From assembly GCA_963667815.1 (NCBI GenBank), contig OY764021.1: 64,000 nt of DNA; one strand, written 5' to 3'. Shown here piece by piece: positions 54,098 to 63,004 of this stretch. Under the pieces are notes generated by a model that was not told where the DNA came from, made no database searches, and saw nothing but the letters and a program-made list of their open reading frames with translations. Positions within the stretch are counted from its first letter, which is position 1, and the number at the start of each line of letters is the position of its first letter. Origin of the DNA: Saccharicrinis sp963667815 (lineage in GTDB: Bacteria; Bacteroidota; Bacteroidia; Bacteroidales; Marinilabiliaceae). Made by a program: the position numbers and the translations under genes.

Positions 54098-55258
54098 ATG
54101 AGATGCTATTTGTTTGGAATGCTTTTGTTGTTTGTTCTTTTTTCTTGCAAAGAATCCATTGAGCAAAAAGTTCCTGTAGTTGATGGAATTTTGTTGAATC
54201 ACACCAATTCGAAGATTCTATTTTATAAAGAAAGTGATAATGCAATATTGTTGGATACAACTGTAGTTAATGAGGATGGAACTTTTCGGATTTATAAGGA
54301 AGATGTTGATGTTCCTGCTTTTTATTCTTTAGCATTTCATGATGGATCTAAAATAAATCTGTTTTTAGGCCCAAATGATTTTATTCAAATGCAAATTGAT
54401 GCAAAGAATATTAAAGAATCGTGTCAAAGTAAAAATTCAAAAGTCATGAATGCATTTTGGCAGATTGAAAGGAATGAAATTCATTTTCAGGAAGAAATAC
54501 ATAATATTACTAGGGAATTTAAGACTTTGATTGGATCTGAAGATGCAGATTCGCTCTATCAAGATCTGCAAAATCAAAAAGATAGCATTATTAATGTATA
54601 TAGAGAAGCCAGTATTGATATTACAAAAAATGTGGACAACGATATAGTTAAGTGGAAAATGTTAAATCAAAAGGCTTGTAATATTACACTTTTCTCGTTG
54701 GAAAAAGATTTGAAGTTGTTTTTGAAAAATGCTGAAAATCTGACAAGTAATGAAAGTTTAGATTCTTTGTTTATAGATTATGATAAAAGTTTAACTAAGG
54801 CATATGCTGCTATTCGTGCAAAGCAAAGATATTCTGAAGGAGAACATCAGATTAACTTAAAAGCCCGTACAAATTGGAATGATAGTTTGCCTCTGCAAAA
54901 TATTAATGCAAAGCTCATACATATTGTATTTTGGAATGATAGCCTCAATCAACACAATGATGTGAGGTTTAGTGTTGTGAGCAGGCTACAACAGAGATAC
55001 GGAGTTAGAGGATTAAAAACACTAATGGTTGCTTATGAAAAGGATAAGGATCAATGGCGTGATAACATTAATAAATTAAATAGCAATTACTGGCATCTGA
55101 TAGATACTGCTGGAATAACATCTACTGATTTACAAGAATTAGGAGTAAGGTCGTTGCCATTTAATTTCTTAGTAAATTCAGATGGAAAAATTATTGCCCG
55201 TGATGTTTGGAGCAGTGAGTTGGAAAAAAGAGTCAGTAATTTTCTTAAAAATTATTAA
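54098..55258 (+). CDS. Thioredoxin-fold lipoprotein lacking CXXC (DUF4369-like N-terminus)
   Basis: 386 aa. Lipobox at C17 (LFSCKES). The N-terminal beta domain (ILLNHTNSKILFYKE...DTTVVNEDGTFRI) resembles DUF4369, a helical middle follows, and the C-terminal thioredoxin-like domain runs from about 265. Where thioredoxins have WCxxC it has FWNDSLNQ (near 278-285), so it cannot do dithiol chemistry. The cis-Pro region LPFNFLVNSDGKIIARD is retained. Starts 3 bp after the RDD stop, hence co-transcribed. Confidence 0.8.
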   Translation: MRCYLFGMLLLFVLFSCKESIEQKVPVVDGILLNHTNSKILFYKESDNAILLDTTVVNEDGTFRIYKEDVDVPAFYSLAFHDGSKINLFLGPNDFIQMQIDAKNIKESCQSKNSKVMNAFWQIERNEIHFQEEIHNITREFKTLIGSEDADSLYQDLQNQKDSIINVYREASIDITKNVDNDIVKWKMLNQKACNITLFSLEKDLKLFLKNAENLTSNESLDSLFIDYDKSLTKAYAAIRAKQRYSEGEHQINLKARTNWNDSLPLQNINAKLIHIVFWNDSLNQHNDVRFSVVSRLQQRYGVRGLKTLMVAYEKDKDQWRDNINKLNSNYWHLIDTAGITSTDLQELGVRSLPFNFLVNSDGKIIARDVWSSELEKRVSNFLKNY

Positions 55259-55330
55259 TATATTTGGGCGCCCATCAAAACTGGCAAAAAAATTATAATC
55301 ATTAAGCTCGAATTACACAAAATATAACAA

Positions 55331-56497
55331 ATGAATACGAACCGCATTATTTTATTTTTAGGAATTATATTCTTCTTTTCGTCTTGTTCTAATAAAGATA
55401 GTCTTAGAATTAGTGGGAAAATATCCAATGGTACTGATCAGGTTTTATATTTGAATCAATTAAATTTAAATGGTGAGGTAACTATAGACTCTGTTAAGCT
55501 TAATGATAAAGGGAATTTTAAATTCTCTCTTCCTAAATTAGAATATCCAACATTCTATCTATTGAAACTTTCAGATAATAATTTTGTTACCCTGTTAGCT
55601 GATACTACAGAGAGAGTTGAAATAGAAGGAGATGCTGAAAACTTGGCTAAACATTATACCGTTAAAAATTCTCTTGGATCAAAATATATTAAGGTGTTAA
55701 ATACAAAACTTGAAAAAACTAAGGTGGTTATAGATAGTTTGGTGAATGTATACCAAGGGATTGCCAAAGATGATAAGTCATCATTAGATCAAGTTCGTCA
55801 TCAAATTCAGGAGGCTGCTAATAAGCAGAAGGATTTTGTTAATGATTTTGTAATGGCAAATCCAAAATCATTTGCTAGTTATTATGCTGTATTTCAGCGT
55901 TATGATGATGGAACTTTAGTCTTAAATCCATATAATAAAAAGGACTTAAACTTATTCTCAACTGTAGCAACAAGTTTAGATGTATATTATCCTGAATGTG
56001 CCAGATCTCAACAATTAAAGAATTTTGTATTAGGAATACATAAAGAAAGGAAGCTGGAGCAAATGCAAAAGCAATTAGAAACACAAGCTTCATCATTCCC
56101 TGATATTGAAGAGGAAAATATTTATGGTAAAAAAGTAAAATTATCATCACTAAAAGGGAAAATGGTATTGCTATCTTTTTGGGCTTCATGGGATGATAAG
56201 TCTCGAAATGAGAATAAGAATTTATTAAAGATATATAGCAAGTATAAATCAAAAGGATTTGAGATATACCAGGTTTCATTGGATAGAAGTAAGATTCTGT
56301 GGGAGGGGGCTATTGAAAATGATAAATTGCCATGGATTAACGTGAGTGATCTTCAGTTTACAGATTCATATGCTGCAAGAATCTATAATGTTCAACAATT
56401 ACCAGCAAACTATTTGATTAGTAAAAAAGGCGAAATAATTGGTAAGGACTTATTTGGTAGAATTCTGGATGAAAAATTAAATGATTTGTTAAATTAA
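55331..56497 (+). CDS. Second thioredoxin-fold lipoprotein lacking CXXC (DUF4369-like)
   Basis: 388 aa, paralogue of its upstream neighbour. Lipobox at C19 (FFSSCSNK). N-terminal DUF4369-type domain (ISGKISNGTDQVLYLNQLN), then a TlpA-like C-terminal domain: KLSSLKGKMVLLSFWASWDDKSR near 270-292, where the usual WASWCGPCR has lost both cysteines. The cis-proline element LPANYLISKKGEIIGKD is intact. It is probably a periplasmic binding or chaperone protein rather than an oxidoreductase. Ends in a strong terminator. Confidence 0.85.
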   Translation: MNTNRIILFLGIIFFFSSCSNKDSLRISGKISNGTDQVLYLNQLNLNGEVTIDSVKLNDKGNFKFSLPKLEYPTFYLLKLSDNNFVTLLADTTERVEIEGDAENLAKHYTVKNSLGSKYIKVLNTKLEKTKVVIDSLVNVYQGIAKDDKSSLDQVRHQIQEAANKQKDFVNDFVMANPKSFASYYAVFQRYDDGTLVLNPYNKKDLNLFSTVATSLDVYYPECARSQQLKNFVLGIHKERKLEQMQKQLETQASSFPDIEEENIYGKKVKLSSLKGKMVLLSFWASWDDKSRNENKNLLKIYSKYKSKGFEIYQVSLDRSKILWEGAIENDKLPWINVSDLQFTDSYAARIYNVQQLPANYLISKKGEIIGKDLFGRILDEKLNDLLN

Positions 56498-56518
56498 GCA
56501 TTTTCATTATAAAATATA

Positions 56519-56554
56519 GAGAGTTAAGAATTTTGGTTCTTAACTCTTTTTTTT
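56519..56554 (+). terminator. Terminator after the thioredoxin-fold pair
   Basis: Perfect 10-bp stem GAGTTAAGAA / TTCTTAACTC (56521-56530 with 56537-56546), TTTTGG loop, U8 tract. Confidence 0.95.
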
Positions 56555-56745
56555 GCTCTTAAATATTGGTTTAATAGTCGTTTTAGAGATTCGATTTAGT
56601 GTATTGGGTGGTTTAAAGTCTGTTTATACGGCAATGATATAATTAAACTATAGTATATAAACAGATGATTATTCAAAGATTTTTACTCCATGTAAGATAT
56701 TGTTTTAATTTATCACAATACCGCATATAACACATATGTAGGTAT

Positions 56746-56773
56746 ACAAAAAAAGTCGGGAATAACCCGACTT
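56746..56773 (-). terminator. Terminator after psd
   Basis: On the minus strand AAGTCGGG (56773-56766) pairs with CCCGACTT (56760-56753), 5-nt loop, followed by a U-tract. 30 bp after the psd stop. Confidence 0.93.
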
Positions 56774-56802
56774 GCTTATAATATCATTTATTTATAAATA
56801 TC

Positions 56803-57456
56803 TTAAATAAAAGCTACTGTTGTTTGAGTACCGGTAACCTTATCCCCAATTTTAACTTTGATATCTGCGTCAAGAGGCAGATATAAATCAAGTCTGGAAC
56901 CAAATTTAATAAAACCCATTTGAGCACCTTGTTCAGCTTTCATTCCTTCTTTGGCATAGCAAACAATTCTACGGGCCATTGCTCCAGCAACCTGTCTAAC
57001 TAAGATTTCTTTACCATCGTCAGTTTTTATAACAACAGATGTTCTTTCGTTTTCTGTTGATGATTTTGGAAGGTATGCCCCCATAAATCTTCCACTGTGG
57101 TGTTTTGAGTATAAAACTTGTCCACTTACAGGAAACCAGTTAACGTGTACGTTAAATGGCGACATAAAAATAGATACCTGTTTGCATTTTGCTTTAAAAT
57201 ACTCAGGTTCGTCAACTTCTTCAATTACAACAACTTCACCATCTGCGGGAGTGATAACTGCGTTGTCAATTGGTTTGCAAATTCTTTCAGGACTTCTGAA
57301 GAAATTCACAATAAGAATAAAAAGCAATCCTGCTACTCCATAAATGGAATTTCGAATGATGTTATTATCAGTAGTGTAATAACATGTGGCAATAATAGCA
57401 ATTGCAATAATAAAGGCAACTAAAATAGTTTTATAGCCTTCTTTGTGAATTGTCAT
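56803..57456 (-). CDS. psd: Phosphatidylserine decarboxylase, short (archaeal-type) form
   Basis: Makes phosphatidylethanolamine from phosphatidylserine. The 217-aa proenzyme has an N-terminal membrane hairpin (12-50), then FMSPFNVHVNWFPVSG, and the self-cleavage site G186-S187 in KFGSRLDLYLP, which produces the pyruvoyl group. The FGSR site and length are those of the short form common in Bacteroidota. It follows cdsA by 5 bp, so two phospholipid synthesis genes form an operon. Confidence 0.95.
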   Translation of the reverse strand: MTIHKEGYKTILVAFIIAIAIIATCYYTTDNNIIRNSIYGVAGLLFILIVNFFRSPERICKPIDNAVITPADGEVVVIEEVDEPEYFKAKCKQVSIFMSPFNVHVNWFPVSGQVLYSKHHSGRFMGAYLPKSSTENERTSVVIKTDDGKEILVRQVAGAMARRIVCYAKEGMKAEQGAQMGFIKFGSRLDLYLPLDADIKVKIGDKVTGTQTTVAFI

Positions 57457-57461
57457 AATTT

Positions 57462-58274
57462 TTATCTTACAAATAGTTCTATATAAAAAACAGCCATTGG
57501 TATGGCAAATAATACGGCATCAAATCTATCCAAAATTCCTCCGTGTCCCGGAAGGATTGTACCTGAGTCTTTAACTCCAATACTTCTTTTAAACATAGAT
57601 TCAGCTAAATCACCCAAAACAGCCATGATTGAAGTTATTCCTCCAAAGAATAGCCATTGAACAAGATTCATATCATTCCAAAATAATGATAAAATATATG
57701 AAGCTCCTATTGTTAAAACAAATCCTCCAATTGTTCCTTCCCATGTTTTTTTAGGGCTGATTCTTTCAAAAAATTTATGCTTTCCTAGGGTAATTCCTGA
57801 TAAGTAGGCTCCTGTATCATTAATCCAGACTAAAATAAATATTGCCAATGGAAGATGAAAATTGTATTGACCACCCTGAAATGCTAATATATTAATTAAG
57901 GCAAAGGGTAATGCAATATAACAAGCCGTAAGTAAGCTTAATGCGATATTGGTTAGAGGAGCTTTATTCTGTAGGAATAATTCTTTAATAAAAATATAAG
58001 CTACAATAGGTATTGTTGCTAAATATATCGATGCATCTAATATTTTTGCCTGAATTAGATAAGTAGATATAAAAATATATATGCCTAAGAATGCTGTAGA
58101 GAATAAGTCAACTTTATTTTCTGATTTAGAAAAAAGATTTGACATTTCATGAATACCAGCAACAACTATTAGAAGAAATATGGTAGCAAAAGATAATTGA
58201 TGGTAATATATACCTCCTGCTAAAACAATTACAAAAAGAATTCCAGTTAAAGTGCGTTGCCAAAAATTATTCAT
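57462..58274 (-). CDS. cdsA: Phosphatidate cytidylyltransferase
   Basis: Makes CDP-diacylglycerol from CTP and phosphatidic acid at the inner membrane. The 270-aa polytopic protein carries the CDS signature SMFKRSIGVKDSGTILPGHG followed by GILDRFD near the C-terminus. It supplies the precursor of phosphatidylserine, which the next gene (psd) decarboxylates. It has its own promoter (58296-58324) and is separated from ftsH by a terminator. Confidence 0.96.
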   Translation of the reverse strand: MNNFWQRTLTGILFVIVLAGGIYYHQLSFATIFLLIVVAGIHEMSNLFSKSENKVDLFSTAFLGIYIFISTYLIQAKILDASIYLATIPIVAYIFIKELFLQNKAPLTNIALSLLTACYIALPFALINILAFQGGQYNFHLPLAIFILVWINDTGAYLSGITLGKHKFFERISPKKTWEGTIGGFVLTIGASYILSLFWNDMNLVQWLFFGGITSIMAVLGDLAESMFKRSIGVKDSGTILPGHGGILDRFDAVLFAIPMAVFYIELFVR

Positions 58275-58295
58275 TTGCCTTATTTAATATGGGTG

Positions 58296-58324
58296 CAAAA
58301 ATAAGTAGTTTACTTAATTTACAA
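58296..58324 (-). promoter_or_regulatory. Promoter of cdsA-psd
   Basis: Minus strand TTG (58324-58322), 18-bp spacer, TATTTTTG (58303-58296), a full Bacteroidota promoter 22 bp before the cdsA start. Confidence 0.75.
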
Positions 58325-58464
58325 TCTTTTTTTTTACAAAAACTAAAATTTCTTTTATTGTTTGTATTGAAGTAGCTTATGGAAGTATGATTTGTAGTAG
58401 CAGTATTTACCTTTTAATACTGTTTTATTGCTAATTAGAGTTTGATTAGTTGATTTTAAAACCA

Positions 58465-58500
58465 CAAAAAAAAGAGGAAAAGTTAATTCTTTTCCTCTTT
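58465..58500 (-). terminator. Terminator after ftsH
   Basis: Perfect 12-bp stem AAAGAGGAAAAG / CTTTTCCTCTTT (58500-58489 with 58482-58471), followed by a U-tract on the minus strand, 19 bp after the ftsH stop. Confidence 0.95.
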
Positions 58501-58518
58501 ATATGTTTTGAATTATTC

Positions 58519-60579
58519 TTAAGATTCTTTTTCTGGAGAGTTATCTTCTTCTGAAGTTTTTATATCTTCAATTTTAACCTCAGCTTTAGGCTTTTTCCCC
58601 TCTTCTTGTGAGTCCTCCAGCTGAACAAGATGTTTACTAACTTTTCGTTTACCAAAAATAGTTTCTAAATCTTCACTAAATATAACTTCTCTTTCAAGAA
58701 GCAGATTAGCTAATTCAGCATGTTTCTCTCTGTTTTCAATAAGGATGTTTCTTGCTCTCTGATATTGTTCCTCAATAATTTTAGAAACTTCCTGATCAAT
58801 TGACTTAGCGGTTTCTTCACTATATGGTTTTGTAAAACCGTATTCATTTTGTCCGCTTGAATCAAAGTAACTGATATTACCCATTTTTTCACTCATTCCA
58901 TAGTAAGTAACCATAGCATAGGCTTGTTTTGTTACTTTTTCTAAGTCATTTAAAGCTCCTGTTGAAATTTTGCCAAACTCAATTTCTTCAGCAGCTCTAC
59001 CTGCTAAAGTAGAACACATTTCGTCAAGAATCTGTTCTGTTGTAGTAAGTTGTCTTTCTTCTGGTAAATACCAGGCTGCCCCAAGTGCTTTACCTCTAGG
59101 AACAATAGTTACTTTTACCAATGGGTGTGCATGCTCAAGTAACCAACTGGTTGCAGCATGACCTGCTTCGTGATAGGCAATTGCTTTTTTCTCATCTGTA
59201 GAAATAATCTTGTTCTTCTTCTCTAAACCTCCAACAATTCTGTCTACAGCACTTAAAAAGTCATCTTTCTCAACAATTTTCTTGTCGCCTCTGGCAGCAA
59301 TTAAAGCAGCTTCGTTACAAACATTGGCTATGTCAGCTCCTGAAAAACCGGGTGTTTGTTTTGCTAAGAAATCTGATTTAACATCATCACTTAGTTTTAG
59401 AGGGCGAAGATGTACATCAAATATTTGTTTACGTTCCTTAATGTCCGGTAATTCAACAAGAATCTGGCGATCGAATCTACCTGCTCTCATCAATGCTCTA
59501 TCAAGAATATCAGCACGGTTTGTTGCTGCTAGTATAATAACTCCAGAATTTGTTCCAAAACCATCCATTTCTGTTAATAGTTGGTTTAGGGTATTTTCTC
59601 TTTCGTCATTAGCTCCCATGCTAGGACTTTTACCTCTTGCACGACCAATGGCATCTATTTCATCAATAAACACTATACAAGGCGCTTTTTCTTTAGCTTT
59701 TTTAAATAAATCTCTAACTCTTGAAGCACCAACGCCAACAAACATTTCAACAAAATCAGAACCCGACATACTAAAGAAAGGTACATTAGCTTCACCAGCT
59801 ACAGCCTTTGCAAGTAATGTTTTACCTGTTCCAGGAGGGCCTACTAGTAGTGCGCCTTTAGGAATTTTACCTCCAAGATTAGTGTATTTTTCCGGCTTTT
59901 TTAAGAATTCAACGATTTCTTCCAACTCTTGTTTTGCTTCCGCTAAACCAGCAACATCTAAAAAGTTAACGTTAATATTTGATTCCTTGTCAAATACTTT
60001 AGCTCTGGATTTGCCAACATTAAAAATGTTTCCAGCTCCTCCGCCACCAGCTTGTCCACCCATTCTTCTGAAAACCAGAATCCAAATGATAAGAACAAGA
60101 ATTAATGGCCATAAAAAGCCAATGATTTCAGTAAAATAATTCGAACGTTGCTCAATTGTTATTGGAATAGAAATTCCTTTATCAACTTCTATTTTTCTTA
60201 AATCTGCGTAAAATGTATCAATGGAAAGTATTTCAGTCGCAAAATGAGGCCCTCTTTCAATTATTGCTTGATAACTGTCACCAAACTCAGTTTCATAGTT
60301 TTTGATGGCATCTTTCTTTAAGGTAATCTCAACAAGGCCGGTATTTTTAACAACTGTAATTAATTCTATATCTCCTGATGGTAAAATTGTGTCTTTAAAT
60401 TTACTATAAGGAATAGTTTTAACAGCTTCATTCTGGTTCATTAAAAAGAATGACAGAAATAGCAATAAAAGAATGCCATAAATCCAATAGCCGTTAAACT
60501 TTGGTATTTTGGGCGTATTGCTGCTGTTCCCACCTCCTGTATTGGTAGGTTCTTTTTTTGGATTATTATTTTCGCTCAT
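58519..60579 (-). CDS. ftsH: ATP-dependent zinc metalloprotease FtsH
   Basis: Membrane AAA+ protease that degrades misfolded membrane and regulatory proteins. 686 aa: helices near 31-48 and 150-170 around a periplasmic domain, Walker A GPPGTGKT (247-254), Walker B IVFIDEIDA (302-310), the SRH region with RALMRAGRFDRQ, and the zinc site HEAGH (470-474). A charged C-terminal tail of about 40 residues ends the protein. rsfS is 23 bp upstream and co-transcribed. Confidence 0.98.
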   Translation of the reverse strand: MSENNNPKKEPTNTGGGNSSNTPKIPKFNGYWIYGILLLLFLSFFLMNQNEAVKTIPYSKFKDTILPSGDIELITVVKNTGLVEITLKKDAIKNYETEFGDSYQAIIERGPHFATEILSIDTFYADLRKIEVDKGISIPITIEQRSNYFTEIIGFLWPLILVLIIWILVFRRMGGQAGGGGAGNIFNVGKSRAKVFDKESNINVNFLDVAGLAEAKQELEEIVEFLKKPEKYTNLGGKIPKGALLVGPPGTGKTLLAKAVAGEANVPFFSMSGSDFVEMFVGVGASRVRDLFKKAKEKAPCIVFIDEIDAIGRARGKSPSMGANDERENTLNQLLTEMDGFGTNSGVIILAATNRADILDRALMRAGRFDRQILVELPDIKERKQIFDVHLRPLKLSDDVKSDFLAKQTPGFSGADIANVCNEAALIAARGDKKIVEKDDFLSAVDRIVGGLEKKNKIISTDEKKAIAYHEAGHAATSWLLEHAHPLVKVTIVPRGKALGAAWYLPEERQLTTTEQILDEMCSTLAGRAAEEIEFGKISTGALNDLEKVTKQAYAMVTYYGMSEKMGNISYFDSSGQNEYGFTKPYSEETAKSIDQEVSKIIEEQYQRARNILIENREKHAELANLLLEREVIFSEDLETIFGKRKVSKHLVQLEDSQEEGKKPKAEVKIEDIKTSEEDNSPEKES

Positions 60580-60602
60580 TTGATAAATGAAATTTATTAG
60601 AA

Positions 60603-60977
60603 CTAGAAAAGGTTCTCAATATCAGTACGTTTTGCATCGGCCCATAAATCCTCAAGATTGTAAAAGCTTCTGATTGGTTTCTGAAAAATATGAACTACAA
60701 CATCAACATAATCAACAAGTATCCATTCAGCATTTTCTCTACCTTCAATATGGAATGGTTTATCATTGATTTTTTCTCTTACATAATCTTCAACAGAATT
60801 ACCAATTGCATCAACATGCGTGTTACTGTCCCCGTCACAAATAATAAAAAATTGACAAATACTACCATCAATTTCTCTCATGTCTAAAATTGCAATATTT
60901 GTGCCTTTTTTTTCCTGAATACCCTCAACAATGGTATCAACCAATTGTTCAGTTGAAGTATTTTCTTGATCTATCAT
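60603..60977 (-). CDS. rsfS: Ribosome silencing factor RsfS
   Basis: Binds L14 on the 50S subunit and blocks subunit joining in stationary phase. The 124-aa protein has the RsfS fold, with DGDSNTHVDAIGNSVEDYVR and the conserved GRENAEWILVDYVDVVVHIF and YYNLEDLW-like SFYNLEDLWADA end. First gene of the rsfS-ftsH operon, behind a strong promoter. Confidence 0.95.
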   Translation of the reverse strand: MIDQENTSTEQLVDTIVEGIQEKKGTNIAILDMREIDGSICQFFIICDGDSNTHVDAIGNSVEDYVREKINDKPFHIEGRENAEWILVDYVDVVVHIFQKPIRSFYNLEDLWADAKRTDIENLF

Positions 60978-61041
60978 TAATATAATTCTCTTTTATATAA
61001 TTTATTTTGTTTGTATTTTCTGCTAAAGTACTAGAAAAATA

Positions 61042-61069
61042 CAAAGATACTACTTTTTTGTTTTTACAA
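61042..61069 (-). promoter_or_regulatory. Promoter of rsfS-ftsH
   Basis: Minus strand TTG (61069-61067), 17-bp spacer, TATCTTTG (61049-61042), an exact Bacteroidota promoter 64 bp before the rsfS start. Confidence 0.78.
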
Positions 61070-61142
61070 TAAGTAACTACTTTTACGCAATAATGTTGCC
61101 GTATAATTTTTAGTGCCAAAATGTCTTGTTTAATATAAAGGT

Positions 61143-61886
61143 ATGACAAAGAATGCTAATTTTAATGTGGAAAGGTATGATAATTTGCCTTCTACAAATG
61201 AAATGATGAAGTCTTTAATTTCTAAGGGCCTCGCAGAGTATCATGTAATTGTTGCAAATCATCAATCGGCCGGGAAAGGACAGAAGGGCAATTCCTGGGA
61301 AAGTGAAGAAGGTAAAAATTTAACATTTAGCCTCCTATTAACGCCTGGTTTTATACAAGCGCAAGATCAATTTATTATTTCTAAAATTATTTGTTTGGGT
61401 ATTTTAGAAGTTCTATCAGAGTATTCTGATAATTTTACTATTAAATGGCCTAATGACATATACTACAAAGAACTAAAGATTGGGGGAATATTAATTGAAA
61501 ATGCGCTTTATACAAATACTATAGGTACTTCAGTTGTTGGAATTGGCTTAAATATTAATCAGGAAGTCTTTAATAGTGATGCTCCAAATCCGGTATCTTT
61601 AAAGAATATTACAAAAAAAGAGTTTGACTTGGACTGTATGTTGGACGATATATTAAATTGTATTTATACCTTATACTCAAAAGTTAAAAAAGAAGGTTAT
61701 AGTGCTATCAATAGTCAATATTTAAATTGTTTATTTTGGAAAGAAGGTTTTCATAATTTTAAGGATGAGCAAGGACAGTTTAAAGCCCGTATAGATGGTA
61801 TATCTGAATACGGGCAATTAATTTTGTATAGAGAAAACGGTCAAAAGAAAACCTACTCGTTTAAAGAAGTTGAGTTTTTAATTTAA
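61143..61886 (+). CDS. birA: Biotin-[acetyl-CoA-carboxylase] ligase
   Basis: Attaches biotin to carboxyl carrier proteins. The 247-aa enzyme has the biotinyl-AMP loop AGKGQKGNSWESEEGKNL, KWPNDIYYKELKIGGILIE and the C-terminal SH3-like domain. It lacks the N-terminal helix-turn-helix of E. coli BirA, so it is a monofunctional ligase and not a repressor. It is divergent from rsfS and its last 4 bases overlap the convergent SRPBCC gene. Confidence 0.94.
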   Translation: MTKNANFNVERYDNLPSTNEMMKSLISKGLAEYHVIVANHQSAGKGQKGNSWESEEGKNLTFSLLLTPGFIQAQDQFIISKIICLGILEVLSEYSDNFTIKWPNDIYYKELKIGGILIENALYTNTIGTSVVGIGLNINQEVFNSDAPNPVSLKNITKKEFDLDCMLDDILNCIYTLYSKVKKEGYSAINSQYLNCLFWKEGFHNFKDEQGQFKARIDGISEYGQLILYRENGQKKTYSFKEVEFLI

Positions 61887-62296
61887 TTGTTTTGGTAGTG
61901 ATAATTTGCAATTGCATCTCCAAGCATGTTTAAAAACTTTTTAACATGCTTACTTACCATCATCTTCATCATTGGGTTTAAGTCTGCTTTAATGGTTAGT
62001 TTTATTCTGGTATCATTTTCTGCAACTTGCTTTAATTGTACCCACAAGTAAAAATTGAAAGGAACCTTACCGTCAGTTGAATATTTAACTGTATTAAAAG
62101 GTTCTTTTTCAATTATTTTTAAACCAGCATCGCCAATTCCATCTACTTTAAATCGACATGAATCCTCAGTACTTTGCCAATCCGTAATTTTGTCCTGAGG
62201 AATCAGGTTTTGGAAATTGTTGAAATTTGATATAAAGGAAAATACTGTTTCATCCTTTTGGGGTGTTTTTTTTATGTCACTCTCAAATTTTGTCAT
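61883..62296 (-). CDS. SRPBCC (START-like) superfamily protein
   Basis: 137-aa soluble protein: start MTKFESDIKKTPQKDETVFSFISN, alternating beta strands and a long C-terminal helix (MVSKHVKKFLNMLGDAIANYHYQ), the helix-grip fold that binds hydrophobic ligands. Ligand unknown. The gene order pyrE-SRPBCC-birA recurs in Bacteroidota. It is 75 bp downstream of pyrE on the same strand and convergent with birA, with a 4-bp overlap. Confidence 0.83.
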   Translation of the reverse strand: MTKFESDIKKTPQKDETVFSFISNFNNFQNLIPQDKITDWQSTEDSCRFKVDGIGDAGLKIIEKEPFNTVKYSTDGKVPFNFYLWVQLKQVAENDTRIKLTIKADLNPMMKMMVSKHVKKFLNMLGDAIANYHYQNN

Positions 62297-62371
62297 AACC
62301 TACTCATAAAAAAGCTCATAAAGATAAATATCCAAATGAGCCTATATTAAATTGTTTCTTTATAAATTTTA

Positions 62372-63004
62372 TTAAACACCCCAATTTGCAGGATCTGTTC
62401 TCCAATTACCAAGGGTTTTAACGTCATCGGCAGAAACGTAACCAGTTTCAACAGCTACTTCAATTAAAGTTTGATAATTACTTAAAGTATCTATTTTAAC
62501 TTCTTTTGCTGTAAAGTTATCTACTGCAGTCTGAAATCCATAGCTAAAAATAGCCACCATACCAAGAACTTCGCAACCAGCAGCTCTTAATGCTTCAACA
62601 GCTTTTAAGCTACTACCTCCGGTTGAAATTAGATCTTCAACAACAACAACTTTTTTACCTGGTTGAATGTCGCCTTCAATTAGGTTCTCCATACCATGAC
62701 CTTTAGGAGAGGAACGAACATAAACAAAAGGTTTTTTTAATTCATCGGCAACAAGTGCTCCTTGTGCGATGGCACCAGTAGCAACACCGGCAATTACTTC
62801 TGCCTCTGGGTACAATTCATTAACAAGGGAAACAAAACTAGTTTTTATATAATCCCTAACTTCAGGATATGATAAAGTTTTTCTATTATCACAATAAATT
62901 GGCGATTTCCATCCTGAAGCCCATGTAAATGGGTTTGCTGGTTGCAATTTAATTGCCTTAATTTGCAACAATTGTTTTGCTATAGTTTCTGATACTTTTT
63001 CCAT
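62372..63004 (-). CDS. pyrE: Orotate phosphoribosyltransferase
   Basis: Adds ribose-5-phosphate from PRPP to orotate in pyrimidine synthesis. 210 aa from the ATG at 63004 (MEKVSETIAKQLLQIKAIKLQ). Substrate motifs FTWASGWKSPIYCDNRKTLSYP and the PRPP loop VVVVEDLISTGGSSLKAVEA are clear. An in-frame ATG at 63112 would add 36 non-conserved residues and is rejected. Its start codon overlaps that of the divergent NUDIX gene. Confidence 0.95.
   Translation of the reverse strand: MEKVSETIAKQLLQIKAIKLQPANPFTWASGWKSPIYCDNRKTLSYPEVRDYIKTSFVSLVNELYPEAEVIAGVATGAIAQGALVADELKKPFVYVRSSPKGHGMENLIEGDIQPGKKVVVVEDLISTGGSSLKAVEALRAAGCEVLGMVAIFSYGFQTAVDNFTAKEVKIDTLSNYQTLIEVAVETGYVSADDVKTLGNWRTDPANWGV

Larger units (their letters stand above)
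56498..56802. other. Convergent intergenic region
   Basis: 305 bp with two terminators facing each other (56519-56554 plus, 56746-56773 minus). Between them is a 10-bp inverted repeat TCTGTTTATA (56619-56628) and TATAAACAGA (56656-56665) separated by 27 bp. No gene is supported here. Confidence 0.6.

Noticed and set aside
55875..56279. 134-codon minus-strand ORF inside the second thioredoxin-fold gene
   Set aside because: Antisense shadow of a clearly coding gene with a good lipobox and fold; composition is not protein-like.
59210..60139. Long plus-strand ORF (309 codons) antisense to ftsH
   Set aside because: It mirrors a highly conserved AAA+ protease gene, has low-complexity Ser/Pro/Ala composition and no promoter or family match.
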